From the NCBI RefSeq assembly GCF_910592395.1, contig NC_088319.1, forward strand, positions 13,642,001 through 13,706,000: a DNA stretch of 64,000 nt, written 5' to 3'. Positions 47,784 through 60,135 of the stretch are shown piece by piece. The notes beneath the pieces are model-generated. The model made no database searches. It saw nothing but the letters and a program-made list of their open reading frames with translations, and was not told where the DNA came from. A program made the translations under genes and the position numbers. Each line of letters starts with the position of its first letter. Positions within the stretch are counted from its first letter, which is position 1. The DNA is from Lineus longissimus. Its lineage: Eukaryota > Nemertea > Pilidiophora > Heteronemertea > Lineidae.

Positions 47784-50700
47784 TGCGGCTCCTTGTCCTT
47801 CCCTCTCTTGTTTCATCGTCATATCAAAATACTTACATGTTTGCATTTTGCCAAATATTAACGAATGAAACATTGATATCGATCTACCATTGGCCGACGA
47901 GGGTTAAGTCGGGAGGGTAAGAAAAACCACACAAAAAACAGACTCTCCCGTCTCCTTGAGGAGCCAGGAGGCAGTCGCCCTGGGGTATGGAAAACGGGCA
48001 TATTTTCCAAGCAGCTCTTACAATCTTTATCACATTAGCACAAATGTAATCACAACAAAAAATATTTAGTCTTCTATAATACGATCAACATGTATTAGTA
48101 TTGGGTGACTGTTATTCATTTGTATTCAGTCATATTTGCATAATGTGTTAAAATTTACCAATTGAGTCATTTTTTGTCCCAAATGCAATTTGTTTATCTT
48201 GTTACACAATAAATGAAATAGTTTCATTTGATTGTGAGTCACAATGTTGTTGGGAAACTTCAGCTGTTGTTCTGGAAACATTGATTTGGAAAGATTTTCC
48301 GGAATCGGACACCAGAAGGGAAGAATACTTCATACATATGGACGCGGACTAGTTGGACAGATTCGACAAATCATCCTGTTGACTGGATGGAGTAATGTCT
48401 CAATTGCGTCAAGGACATTGGGCTATATAGGGTTGTAGTTTGCCATAGGCTGATTACCGCTTATGTTTCAAAGTAACACTCACTTCGAGTCTCGTGTTGC
48501 TATTAAGTTTTTTTACCACCTGCTGCGCGGTCTACTGATGATGACGGTGAGCATTGTAGTTTCGTCGAATTTTCAAACTTCAGACGAAATTGCTTGGAAT
48601 GGCAAAATAATTTTGTTCAATCGGTATAATTTTTTTTCTTTGATCAACATCTGGGATATTCGATAGCTAGACATAGTGTGAAGGGAGGTATAAACCATAC
48701 CTCCAAAAACGATATCGAATAGTTACTTGTCGGTTTAGAGAGAACGCATGGTTCAATTCAGGAGAGTTGGCGTGTTAGGTTTTCGTGACGCCTGGTCATT
48801 GTAATAAAGTGTGGCTCAGGACTCTTGCAATTCAGGGTTAATACAGAAATGTTAGGCTTACTTTTACAAACATACCAGAAGAATATTGATAATTCTCGTG
48901 AGATATGGACACAGTAGTCGCTGTGGTGATGAATATTCCTCGGCTGAATACAAAATATCTCCAACAAAGGAAGATAGTGGCAACCTAGGATTGGCAAAAG
49001 GGACATTTGATAAGGTAGATTTGTTTATTTTGGGTCTATTGTGTATTTGTATCTTGTGGCACAAAGGATGTGCTGTTGTAAACTCATCGGGTCCGGTTTC
49101 CTCCAAGATGAAAAATCCCTGTACCGCTCCGATCCGGATGTACGTCATTATGGATGGAAACTTTATATCATTATCGATGGTGCCCGTGGATAGTTTTGTT
49201 TCTATTATTAAGACGTTTGAAACGATTGAAACCTTTTAAATACGATTTTTGTACGACGTTTTCAAGATGCTACCATATCATTTCCGAGCGTAAGATAAGA
49301 ACACTTCGGGAAAATGCTAAGAGTTTAATTGAATTCTGCAATCTACAAAATCTCTCGGAAGTAGATACGACCTCACCTAAATTGAATCATTCAATAAGCT
49401 AATAGCTGAGCTGGTAATTGCTACACTTAGGGATAATGGAACAAAATGGGTGTTGTCTGGTAGTCGAAAGTAGTCATCCGTTCAGGTTTATAGTCTTGAT
49501 TAAGGCTTGGGTTTCAAAGTCTCATGTTCATTTTAAACCAAGCACTTGTCAATAAGCAACTGCAATATGATTCCGGAAAATCATATTCGTGTCGTATGTC
49601 AAATGTCTTTTGCCATTTGGAGATTCGCTGTGCAAAATAGCGTCGCATCTGTAGAGCTTCCGAAGTGGGGGCAACAGGTTAACAAAAAAGCGAAATTGAA
49701 ATCCCAGTATAACAATTAGCTGAGCCAAAGGGATTCAATAACAACAGACAACTAACTAGAGAGGTCTGACTTCGTTGATTTGCCTGTGGGGTTGCCAAAA
49801 CAATTTGCGCACTTTGTCGAGATCGCTTAAATAGCTGTGGGCGAGTGTTAATGCGACAACGTGTTACCTTGGGAGGTCCTTCTCTCTTGATCAAGGATGA
49901 AGTTTTAAATTGTGTTGAGACTTTGCTTGAGGTCATGGGACTTTTAGCGTAATTAGTCAGCAACGTGAACAAAGAAGAACACGCCCGGAAGAGTTCGAGG
50001 CCACACTATCTTCACATTGGCCCAACAGGAATTTGATACCCCAGACATCTCACAAGAGTGGTCCGACACGTTTAATTAATCGATGGGGAGGTCCACTCTG
50101 TTTTTTGTAGACGATGTCTGCAGGGAGTGGTTAATAAGTCGAAATTTTTCGACAACAGATAAAAAAGAGTGCTTTTGGCTATGTCAGGGGAGCTACACAA
50201 CCGAAGGGGTGGGGACATAGATTTGAAGACGAGGTCTTTGATTGTGTTTTTACATATCCGTGTAAGTCTGTTTTCCCTGAATCTTCAAATAAAATGAGGT
50301 GGCACCAAAAATATGAATAATATACAGCAAGGCTTGCTGAAACGTTATGCAGAAATATTTTGAGAAAATGTAGAGAAAAATGCACTAAGCATATGGAATA
50401 TTCTGCCTAGAAACCTGGTTTATGGAGCATTTGGCAAAAACACTAGCATGGTATGAAGCATTTGGCACACATAGACAGTTTCATCAGGTAAATGCATGAT
50501 GAAAGGAATATGACGCATAAAACCCGGAAAGGGATTCGGACACAGTTGCTTAAGTCTCACTCCATGTTTACAATTCCATACAAGTAACCTTCATATCTAT
50601 TTGAAGAGCTCGTGTTATTAAACGATAAAGTGTTTTGTCCGGAAGACCAACGGTATTATTTGCCGATATCGCATTTATGTCGACTATAAACATTGCAAAA

Positions 50701-52068
50701 GTAGAACTGTGTCTGTTTACCCGTGGATGAACCTAAAGCAATTACGTCGCTAATGGCATTTATTTTGCGATCCCCCTTGATTCTGCTCCTCTGTCAGATA
50801 TAATCCCGCTGACTGATACTGTCCTGTAATCCCTGTGGACAGTTTAAGCGGCTGAGAGTCGGATCGCATTTTCTGGTCATGGTTTTAGCGATTTGTAGGA
50901 ATATGTGACAATTGATTTTTGTTCACCATTAATGGTGTACTTGTGATATAATAGAATGGATAAAAATACCTCTTTTTGATTTCTAACCAGTAGGCAATAG
51001 GATGAGAGAACACAAAGGTAATATGTGGACGTCATCTCAGGCGTGGTTGGAACCATGAAGACACGAACCTGATCCTAGCCTATAGGGTTAGTGCCCACCA
51101 AGTTTATTGGAACAAAAAACGCGATTTTTGGCACTGCGAGCGCTGTCGCCAGGTCATGCCTTGTAAGAATGCGTTAAGGACACTCCCATATCAACTTGTC
51201 GACAGTTTTTGGGGAGAAAAAAGCAGTATCCAACTTCGCTCTCCAGACTTCATAACGCGATTGCTTATGCACGACTGTCTGTTATCACGCAAATTCACAT
51301 GTTATTGCACAGCATCTCAACAGAATTGCAATTAATCACCATCTAGTCTTGTAATAATCAACAGATTACGAGGCACGTCACGGTCTGAGATAAAAATGCC
51401 ATCTCATTAATTCTCTCTTAGCCTAATTACTTCGTATTGTGCATTTAACTGCGCGATTGACATGAGACTACTAGCTGATGATGTATTCATTCCTTCCTAT
51501 TAAAAATATAATACAGATATCGCTCTTCTTTCGAGATAGGGATGACATTTGATATGCAGGATTCTGCTTTGTAAAACGATTACTTACATTGATATCGTTT
51601 TTGTGTTTTAACACTTGTACATTTGAAAGACAGCATTCTTTGTCTAAACAACTACTTTATATGAATGAATGGAAGGTGAAATAGGCACACGATTACACTT
51701 TCGAAGATGACGGTCTATTTCGATATATGAAGTGCGCTCAGCAGGATGATCAAGGCAGGATCTGAGCATGTTTTTGTACCAATAAATAACGAACCATGCA
51801 ATGAATAAAACAACATGTTTTCCCACACTAATGACTGGTTTCGATGGTGCACATGATAATCTATCAGATGAACAAAGAAATTAATCAGACTGAGACTTCC
51901 TCCATATTTCACGATTTTCCATAGTCTCGTAAAAAATGGCTTGATTTATACGTATCAATAAATTGGGAACAATTTACCACCTCATGAAAATTGTCGCGGT
52001 GGTCTTTAATTGGGGCCATGTGCACTCTCCATTAATGGCTGCATGGCTTAACGTGTTCTCTTTACCTT
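47784..52068. other. no gene seen
   Basis: About 4.3 kb. Open frames on both strands overlap at 48,864-49,239 (94 codons minus, 117 plus), and I cannot tell a real exon from chance there. A short perfect hairpin GGAGGTAT-AAACC-ATACCTCC lies at 48,684-48,704. The right edge is the insertion point of element copy B. Confidence 0.5.
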
Positions 52069-54820
52069 GACGCAAGGGCCCAACGCGCCGCGTAGCGGCA
52101 AAAAAGCGAAGCTGGCGAAACATTTATCACGGGTCACCGTCACTTATTATTGGACTTATAGCGCATTTACGGGGTTGCAACTATTTTGCTTTATAGTGTC
52201 ACCAGGAAAGAAAAGCATGCGACCTAACGCCGATCTATTTGTATAAAGTGATAATTGGAAGGTATATAGTAGGAAATATCAATAAAATAATCATTCCATG
52301 TCGTCTTTTGAGGGCATTTTTGATTGTAAAAAATATATGTGTACGTCACCGTAGTCTCTGCAATGATAATTTTATCAGAGCAGTCTCGCGCAAGTAGAAG
52401 TTCTTTACCTACTAGTTCTTCACTTATTAGTCTCAACGTCTGGCGCAAAGCCAGACGTTTTCCACTACGATTTTACTACGATGTTTGACAATAAGGAGCA
52501 GTGCGCGAGATATGCTAATGAGCAGACTTCCCTCGCTTGAGTTTCTGAAGAATGTTCCATATCGCGCTAAGCTCATCACTGCTGATTATGACAGGCGTGC
52601 AGCGGTAGGTATCTGCTCCCCAACTTCCACCCTAATACGGTACAATAAGTTACCATTTGATGAGAATGGGACAATGCCCTCACTGTGTATGGAGTCATAG
52701 GGATAAGAAGACATTATTCATTAGTGTTGGTACAAGTGATTTTGCCCAAAAAGCATGCGCATTCAAAAAACAAAATATGCAAGGTATCACGTACATGACC
52801 ATGACGACCATGCAGAAAGTGCACTGGCCAGTGCATACCCTATGGCTATGTATAGTAAACATGGTAAACATGAACAACATCATTGTTCATCGGCAGTTCA
52901 TTTTACTCCGAGCTTTTCCTGAAACATATTGCCATGATGATTAGGCCTACCATGTACCATGACCAATAACGGCACTAGATCATGTAGATGTCAACAAGTT
53001 CACATGAACCGTATAATCCCGCATAATCCCGCATGGCGCATGTGGGGCATGCGTCTAAACCAAAGCCCCAAAATCACTTGTTTTGGTCTATTTCACTTGT
53101 GTTTCCCCCGTCATTTACAGTTATACATTTACAGTTTACAATCCCCGATCATGGCCCAACAAAAGGTCATCGGTTGACTAAAGCCAAGGAACACAACTGT
53201 TCAATGGATTTATAGTTGAATGCGATCAAACTACGTCTTTTCAATCGTGGATTGTAAATTTAACCCCATGGGCCTAGGGAAGGCCCTATAACAATACTTT
53301 CGACACAGTTATTATCTCTGCTGCCTCCACCATGTTACACACAGTGCTCACTGCTGATTCTAAAATGCGCCACCTGGTCAATTGCACTATCGTCATCACC
53401 TCATCATACTTCATTGACATTACAGGCACACATTGACATAGACCACTGTTGCAATCAACGACACAGTCGCTATCCAAGTAGCATTATAGAGGTAATTATC
53501 ATTATCATACCTCATTAGCATGTGAACCAATCGCGTCGCGTCCTTTGCGATCACGGCAAAGCCTCATGGAATAATGTCTTTCAACGTTGAATAATTTTTC
53601 ATATTCCATGCCTACAACTTCAATTTCTTCATAATCCATGGCTGGAAGTTCAATACTAATATAATATCCAAGATAAAGTTACAAGAAGTAGTCAATAGGG
53701 GTCTCTCACCTCTCACTATATGTCCACACTATTCACGCTTGTACGAGGAATACATTCAATGCTGAATCTAACAACACCCAGTGCCCTTACTCTTTATATT
53801 AGTCACTGGAAGATGGCCCATTTCACTCCTTGCTTCTACTTCACCTATAGTCTCATTGCAAACGCCTCAGTTCTATGATATCACATTCACTTTCAGCTGT
53901 CATGCAACGCAACAACTGTGCTATCTGCCATCGCACATCAACGAAGAAGTGCAGCCGCCCACATTCCACCTCACGTCTGTCCGACCAGCTGCAATCCTCG
54001 AGGACGCCCCACTGTACCACGATTTCACTACGATGTTTGACAAGAAGGAGCAGTGCGCGAGATAGGCTAATGAGCAGACTTCACTCGCTTGAGTTTCGGA
54101 AGAATGTTCCATATCGCGCTAAGCTGACCACTGCTGACCATGACAGGCGTGCATTGGACTGGTACAGGTTGGAACTGAACATTGAATATGCTGGTGGTGA
54201 CGCTTTCTGATGAGAAGTTGGTCGTGACTGATGCAGTATCCTTGGACTTGTCCACAGCATCGTTCAATCATTGCTCTCTGAGCTGCCTTGATTCTGCCTT
54301 GAATCTGTACCCAAATACTAAGACCAAATGCCTGTTGACTGTGCTTTAAGAGAGACTGGCGCCATGCCTAGAGATATGACTGACCCCCTATTGGCAAATT
54401 TGTATGACTTTATCTTGCCTACCTAGCTGCTGCCTATAGTCTCCCTTTAACTGCGGAACACTTCAAAGTCGATAAAATGCCATGTTCCACCTTTTAATGT
54501 GTTCAGACTGCCATTTTCAAAATAATCAAGTCAGGACACTGCCTTCTAGTCTCATAATAAATTTTGCTTTCCTCAATATATAATAACATTTCTTCTTCTT
54601 CAATGCTTTCATCATTCCAAACTTCTCCTCCTCTGACTTTTACAGGGGTACAGTCCTGGCAATCAAAACCCAAATACTGAGACCAAATGCCTGTTGACTG
54701 TGCTTTAAGAGAGACTGGCGCCATGCCTAGTCTCTCTTAAAGCACAGTCAACAGACACCAACCCCCTCAGACTCAGAAACCACAAACGCCCAACCCTTCC
54801 TGCTACCCTAATACTTCTGG
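52069..54820 (-). mobile_element. 2.75-kb modular repeat element, copy B (inverted)
   Basis: The reverse complement of this segment matches 33,148-35,900 end to end. By eye I count about 30-40 differences, mostly single bases, plus a few small indels (for example a 3-base indel at about 54,630 and a 4-base one at about 52,600) and one patch of clustered change at about 53,113-53,130, giving roughly 98-99% identity. All hairpins and internal repeats described for copy A are present. Flanking bases differ from those of copy A, and neither copy shows an obvious target duplication. The orientation is opposite to copy A, with 16,168 bp between them including the receptor gene. Confidence 0.8.
54503..54724 (-). 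CDS. 73-codon open frame in element copy B, unrecognised
   Basis: This is the counterpart of the frame at 33,244-33,462. It differs by one substitution in the C-x-x-C (Q for H) and one extra residue from an in-frame 3-base indel. It starts in the loop of the 25-bp hairpin. No family is recognised, and the same caution applies as for copy A. Confidence 0.2.
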   Translation of the reverse strand: MAPVSLKAQSTGIWSQYLGFDCQDCTPVKVRGGEVWNDESIEEEEMLLYIEESKIYYETRRQCPDLIILKMAV

Positions 54821-56239
54821 ATTGATTACCATGGTTAACAAACATATTGCTCAGTAGAATTGGTCAACGAGCATTTGCGTAGTCGGAGGCGTATATCTTG
54901 TTCAGGTCTAAGAAAAATCTGGCATGCAGTCTCAGATAACAATAGCCACCTGTTTTCAAACAATGATTTCAACCACACTGTCTCGTTCTAGCGCCATTGA
55001 ACATTTCTGTGTGATTAGCCCCTGTGGCCACACACTTTTGCCGGGGGGGGGGTGCTGCGGGGAGGGGGGGGGGGGGGGGGACCTCTACACGGGCACTCTC
55101 CCTATTTCTCCGACTCCTAGAGTCAACCAGGCGTATTCCTAACTTCGTTTGTCATTATCCCAATGCATATCTATCATTCCAATATCCTCTCACTTAATTC
55201 CTATGAAACGTCGTAGAGCACCAGTCCCGTGCTAAAGTACAGTCATCTGATAGCCGCTATCTGATATTCGTCTGATCTCCACCAGGCAAACATAGAATAA
55301 GCTAATAACCTATCCGGCAGTATACCAGTACATCCCGTATGCTCTGATCGTTTCGATGGACCAGCTAATTCAGCTTGCTTGGTTTGATTCCAAACATCAA
55401 GATAGCCTGACAGTCTGTACACGAAGGGCCTGGGGATCAAACCTTGGCAATGCGCCTCTCCAGTCATGCTATGAGCACCAGTCTAATGAGAGGCCAGTTG
55501 TCAATACTCGTGCACGAGCCGTCAATACCACTCGGTAATAGACTTGATAAATGCTTAGCGTCATGCTACTCTCCTCTTGATCAATGGCAGACCCAGCACT
55601 TATTAGCCTAACGGTGATTAGCGTCAGGTTGGATCACAATTACCTTTATCAGACGTCTTGCTTATTTACGATTGATTGCGATTATTTGTACTACAAGTGA
55701 CGATGGCGACATCGATAGAGCTAAGACCACCACGTCTGGTACGCTCTGTCTCTCTATACAGTGTGTAAATGTACAGTGAACTAGGCTGTCAAATGTTGTT
55801 GCAGTTTTTGCATTTGCCATATTCAATTTTGTAAACGAACTGATGGTGGTGGCATCATGGTCGTCATATCATGCTAATGGGGGTACATTTGCCGGGCCTT
55901 GGAAATTCCGGAGTCGCTATCCTGCGAGCCTATTATTATTTTAGTGCTTGCCCTTGCAGAAGATTGTACTAGCTTGACTGGTTTAATGAGCGGTTTTTGA
56001 GGACACAGTCAATAATCCTCACGTCAATTTTCAAAACATGTTATATTTGCCTGATGCTAGCAGTTGTCACTTGTCGAGTTGTGGATAAACATCGATATTA
56101 AAAGGCATGAGTATGTTAAGAGCACGTATAAGGAGAGCTATACTATATTAGCAGTACATGTGCTAGCATGTCAAATCGGAAAGCATACTTAGATATTATG
56201 AAGTTTATACCCAATTTACCAACAGGAAGCATTTCCTAA
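54821..56239. other. no gene seen; contains a long G-rich tract
   Basis: Only short frames occur (54,924-55,142; 55,243-55,538 on both strands). A weak tRNA-like B box on the minus strand (GGTTTGATCCC, 55,445-55,435) lacks a good A box. Confidence 0.5.
55043..55080 (+). repeat. interrupted poly-G tract (G10, G4, G17)
   Basis: Within 38 bases there are runs of ten, four and seventeen G, split by TGCTGC and A. This is the strongest G-quadruplex candidate in the window. Length is likely uncertain in the assembly. Confidence 0.9.
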
Positions 56240-56382
56240 GGATCCTGATGTTGTGGGTTCGACTCCCGCTCGGTGCACGTCTTTATATGGCGATTCTCTC
56301 TGGCTGGGTAGTTTCCTCTGGGCTCTCTGGTTTCCTCCTACATTTACACAACAATCGCTAAATATTATTCAAAGAGCTAATA
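56240..56382 (+). mobile_element. tRNA-derived SINE, copy 2 (5' truncated)
   Basis: This copy carries the B box GGGTTCGACTCCC (56,255-56,267), then the GGTTTCCTCC core (56,329-56,338, with a second GTTTCCTC at 56,311), and ends with AATATTATTCAAAGAGCTAA followed by TA (56,361-56,382). The tail matches that of the minus-strand copy at 8.15 kb. The A box is missing, so the copy is 5' truncated or decayed at its head and would not be transcribed from its own promoter. Confidence 0.75.
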
Positions 56383-57176
56383 AGGTCCAAGTTGACGTAC
56401 AACTCATCTCAACTCAATAATATTTTCGCCTTAGTTTATAGCTGTCTCTATGCATACTTGATTCCACCGTGGACTGATGGTTTAAGTTCAAAGGGTTATC
56501 AAGGTAAAGCAGGACAAAAGTGGTAAAAACGCCTTCAACAAAAACCTATTTTCATACTGTAAACACCGAATATTTGTTAGGTTTCTAAATATATTTTTGT
56601 CAAGATTGGCAATTCTCTTCTAAAAACTTCCTGTAGACGCAGCATCGGTTTTTATGAAGGCAGAGTCAATTTCATCCTAACTTTACCAAACCTGCACTGC
56701 ATTTTTGTTTGATTGACCTAGAGAACAAAAGGATATTTAAAGTGCTTTTCTTGGGCACGAGAAACGCCAGTTTTTATCATATCGCGACAAAACTACGTTC
56801 GACCGAGCGGTCATTTTGGCATACCCACTGGACTGGTGCGGTTAATTGGTGTGGCGCATTATTATGATACGTCCTCGCCCCGCCTCGACTGCATTAGCGG
56901 GTAATTTGGTAACAGAAACGACTGCTCAGGCCGAGGTAGTTCTCTCGCCGGCGATCGCAATCGTAACACGAATGCTTTTAGTAAAATCACCCTGGAAGTT
57001 AAAAGAAATAAAATCCAATATCTCAGATGACTCTAGTCTTCTTGCCGATATAAAAACAAAACATTGGATACTTTGGATTGTATGTTAACTTAAAATTCAA
57101 GGTCGATATTTTTCAGTCTGCTAGATAGAGCTTTTAGCAAGGTCGCAACATGTACAATTGACGTGGTTGAAATTTT
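56383..57176. other. no gene seen
   Basis: An 80-codon plus-strand frame at 56,846-57,088 is unremarkable. No repeat noted. Confidence 0.5.
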
Positions 57177-57793
57177 CTAATGGATTTGAGATAATTGGCT
57201 ACCAAGCAGAAGGAGTATAAATCGTGTTCCATCTTCGTGGCTGATCATGATCTGGCGACGAAATAGATTGAAATAGTGTTCTACTTGTTCTTGCTCCATG
57301 TTGTAAATATAGCAGCCCTTGTTGTGGCTGCGTTGGTCTTGTAAGGAATCATAATACCAAGTTGATAATCCTCTGTTGTCTACAAATAGTGTTTCACTTG
57401 TTCTTGCTCCATGTTGTAAATATAGCAGCCCTTGTTGTGGCTGCGTGGGTCTTGTAAGGAAGCATAATACCAAGTTGACAATCCTCGGTTGTCTATAGCA
57501 CCTTTGGGATAATCGGAAACTGAGGCGTTTAAAAGCGATGAGGCGCCAGTCGAAGGTTTTGAAATAAATTTAAGTTCTACCGAGCGGTATTTATTAGATA
57601 GCCAAGTACCGCCAGTGAGGTATAAATTTCTATTAGCGATCATATAGGCCATCAGATTTCTGAGCGAGTGGGTCTTGGTGGCGATACTAAGGAACGAAGG
57701 CTGAACGTATTTTCCACTACAACCAATGATATCCGGTGACCAATGCCTTTTAGGTGTCAACATCTTGTGGGATTGAATTGCGTACATGATCAT
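57177..57793 (-). pseudogene. frameshifted coding-like region, unknown family
   Basis: Two minus-strand frames, 57,793-57,380 (137 codons) and 57,473-57,177 (98 codons), lie in different phases. Each contains the same segment, about 35 residues from DNRGLSTWYY to NMEQEQV. The cause is a tandem duplication of 113 bp, which is not a multiple of three. The first frame ends in the second base copy, and the second frame carries the natural continuation (HYFNLFRRQ...SHEDGT). Without the extra copy there would be one frame of about 170 codons, starting at the ATG at 57,793 (a TAA lies 9 bases upstream) and ending at 57,177. Composition looks protein-like, but I do not recognise the family. It may be a gene remnant, an integrated element, or a misassembled tandem copy. 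Confidence 0.4.
57271..57496. repeat. 113-bp tandem duplication
   Basis: Bases 57,271-57,383 repeat at 57,384-57,496 with only a few differences (for example GTTCTACTTG versus GTTTCACTTG, and TTGGTC versus GGGTCT). High similarity means a recent event. It breaks the minus-strand frame described above. Confidence 0.85.
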
Positions 57794-58488
57794 GGGCGAC
57801 GATTATTCTGGAATTTTCCCTTCTTCTTCTTCTTCTTCAGCGTTCAACCTGCCTAAGTAAAACTATAACCTCAGTCCTGTGGCGGAGATGAAGCGGCTTG
57901 TCGCCCGAAGGTCCGGCTGTGTTCCCCACAGCTTTTCTTCGATTTTCCCTTCAATTTGAGCTTGTCAAGGCCGCAGAACACTATACTAACTCCAATTGAA
58001 GAACATAAAAAAATGGTATGCCGATACCTAGATTATGTCAAGGTATAGTTCATGATACTTTTTTCCCTAGCAGATCTTGATATCTGTCAACAGCAAAGGT
58101 ATACTTTTTGTTCATGATGTATTGAACAAACATCCGGGTTCCTAGCGATGCGAGTGCAAGGCCGAGCAACCATCTAACTGACTCTTAGCGAAAGTTTCGC
58201 GATGAATATTTGATAAACATCAGGAATTAATGAGAATTTAATCCATCGTCGGATGAATTTTGCGAAACTGACTTCATGCTGTCAGCACTTGGTGGTTCTA
58301 GAACGTGCTGCGAAGACAAGTTTATCTATCGGATGACTGATTAAAGATTTATAAAGGCAATCATTACATATTGCTGCTTAAAAAACCGGGGACAACGAAT
58401 TATTGATCAATTGAGCTATCAGCTATCCTTGATGTGTACCGTACGGCAGCATTTTAGTGCCACTAAAGAAGAAAAAAAGAAAACGTTT
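57794..58488. other. no gene seen; short TTC microsatellite
   Basis: A (TTC) run of about six units lies at 57,821-57,838, followed by a moderately GC-rich stretch to about 57,950. No frame of note. Confidence 0.5.
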
Positions 58489-58980
58489 CTCGTAATAACG
58501 ACTTTTAATCTCGTATTAACGACTTTCTTTCTCGTTATTACGACTTTTAATTAAAAGTCGTTATTACGAGATTAAAAGTCGTTATTACGAGATTAAAAGT
58601 CGTTATAACGAGATTTAAAGTCGTTATAACGAGATTTAAAGTCGTTATAACGAGAAATAAAGTCGTTATTACGAGCTTTAAAGTCGTTATAACGAGATTT
58701 AAAGTCGTTATAACGAGATTAAAAGTCGTTATAACGAGAAAGAAAGTCGTTATTACGAGATTAAAAGTCGTTATTACGAGAAAGAAAGTCGTTATAACGA
58801 GAAAGAAAGTCGTTATTACGAGATTAAAAGTCGTTATTACGAGAAAGAAAGTCGTTATAACGAGAAAGAAAGTCGTTATTACGAGATTAAAAGTCGTTAT
58901 TACGAGAAAGAAAGTCGTTATAACGAGAAAGAAAGTCGTTATTACGAGATTAAAAGTCGTTATTACGAGATTAAAAGTCG
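58489..58980. repeat. 21-bp minisatellite with 63-bp higher-order units and an inverted edge
   Basis: About 20.5 direct units from 58,550, each built as a variable 7-base spacer (ATTAAAA, AAAGAAA, ATTTAAA and others), GTCGTTA, then TTACGAG or TAACGAG. Units 11-19 (58,760-58,948) are three exact copies of a three-unit, 63-bp higher-order repeat. To the left, three units at 58,489-58,551 run in the opposite direction, and the switch point is a perfect 20-bp palindrome (58,541-58,560). TAACGAG-type units contain TCGTTATAACGA, a perfect 12-bp palindrome, so single strands can fold at every such unit. Because 21 is a multiple of three, a 145-codon minus-strand frame spans the array, but it is a by-product of the repeat. 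Confidence 0.92.
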
Positions 58981-60121
58981 CCATCTGCCAAATCTGTTAT
59001 TTCAACAAAGAAGTTATGGAATTGTTTACCATTCAACCATCCCACCTACGCTCCTGCTATAAAAAGTTAAAATAGAGTTGGCCTGTCAATTTTAAAAGTC
59101 GGCAATCAGTGGCGCACGTCCTCACACGTCACATCCGGATGTGCAAACCAGGACATGAAGACATTGTCGCCGTCAGGTACAACCGTGATAACCACAGTGA
59201 ATAGAACGACACGATCGCAGCCTATTATCATTGATTACCAAACACCTATATCAGATAGTATATACCAAGTATCGATAAGACACTGGATCTGCTCAGCTTG
59301 TTCACCAGCATCTCGATAAAGTAATATGAACACTGATAGATAATCGGCGGGAATGTCGGAATCTTCTTTATCCCAAAAATTTATCCGTTGGAATTTTTTG
59401 GAAACATTGGGGCATCCGATTTCGAAGTAGAGTCTAATTATGACGTAGATATCTCTTTTCAGCAGTGTTGTTAATTGGTTTAATTGATTCCAGGAAACAC
59501 CTTGTTATGATTTGTTCAGCTAAGCTTGTGTTTTCAAGTATTTCGTTAAAGCAATGATTGACTAATCATCAGTACAGGCACGTACGTGAAATTTATTTAT
59601 ACAAGAGTACGGCTGGATTTTTTGGAAACTATCGTAAATCTGATTTGGAAGTACTGCCTTGATAGATGGGATTTGCCACGATTATTTTCAACTATCTCCT
59701 AATGAACATTAACTGATGGGGAATCTTGATGTTTTGTGTTCAAGCGTTGGTTCCGGAATTCTCTCTTGCTTTGGCTACACGTAATTTCAGGATTTTGTAG
59801 TTCGGGTAAGTGGGGCATTTAATTGTTAATCATTGTTCTCTGTGCTAATTGTTGAAAAATCACTTTGCTTTTCCCACCTCATGCGGCTTCAAAATGTAAT
59901 GGTGATATTTCCAATAAGTGCCACTATTTGTCTGAAGAAATCCTTTTCTCGGTGGTGCTTTGATTCGTAAAAGTTGACGCTCCCGTCAAATGTAGTGCTT
60001 TTTACCATTTCGTATGATTTTGTTTCTTTTTTTCCCTCAATTGAAAAAAATTGTACTTTTGCCTGCCATAATGTAATATTTTTAAGCCTAAATACCCTTG
60101 TTATGCGATTAGACTGAATAA

Positions 60122-60135
60122 CCCCCCCCCCCCCC
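60122..60135 (-). repeat. poly-C tract (C14)
   Basis: Fourteen C on the plus strand, hence a G run on the minus strand. It is probably variable in length. Confidence 0.9.

Noticed and set aside
48864-49239. Overlapping 94- and 117-codon frames on opposite strands
   Set aside because: Neither has a recognisable motif. An exon is possible but cannot be supported from sequence alone.
55430-55485. tRNA-like stretch on the minus strand
   Set aside because: The B box GGTTTGATCCC is fair, but the upstream A-box candidate does not fit the consensus and no cloverleaf forms by eye.
58547-58984. 145-codon minus-strand frame of repeated 7-residue units
   Set aside because: It is the direct translation of the 21-bp minisatellite, which stays open because the unit is a multiple of three and lacks stops in that phase.
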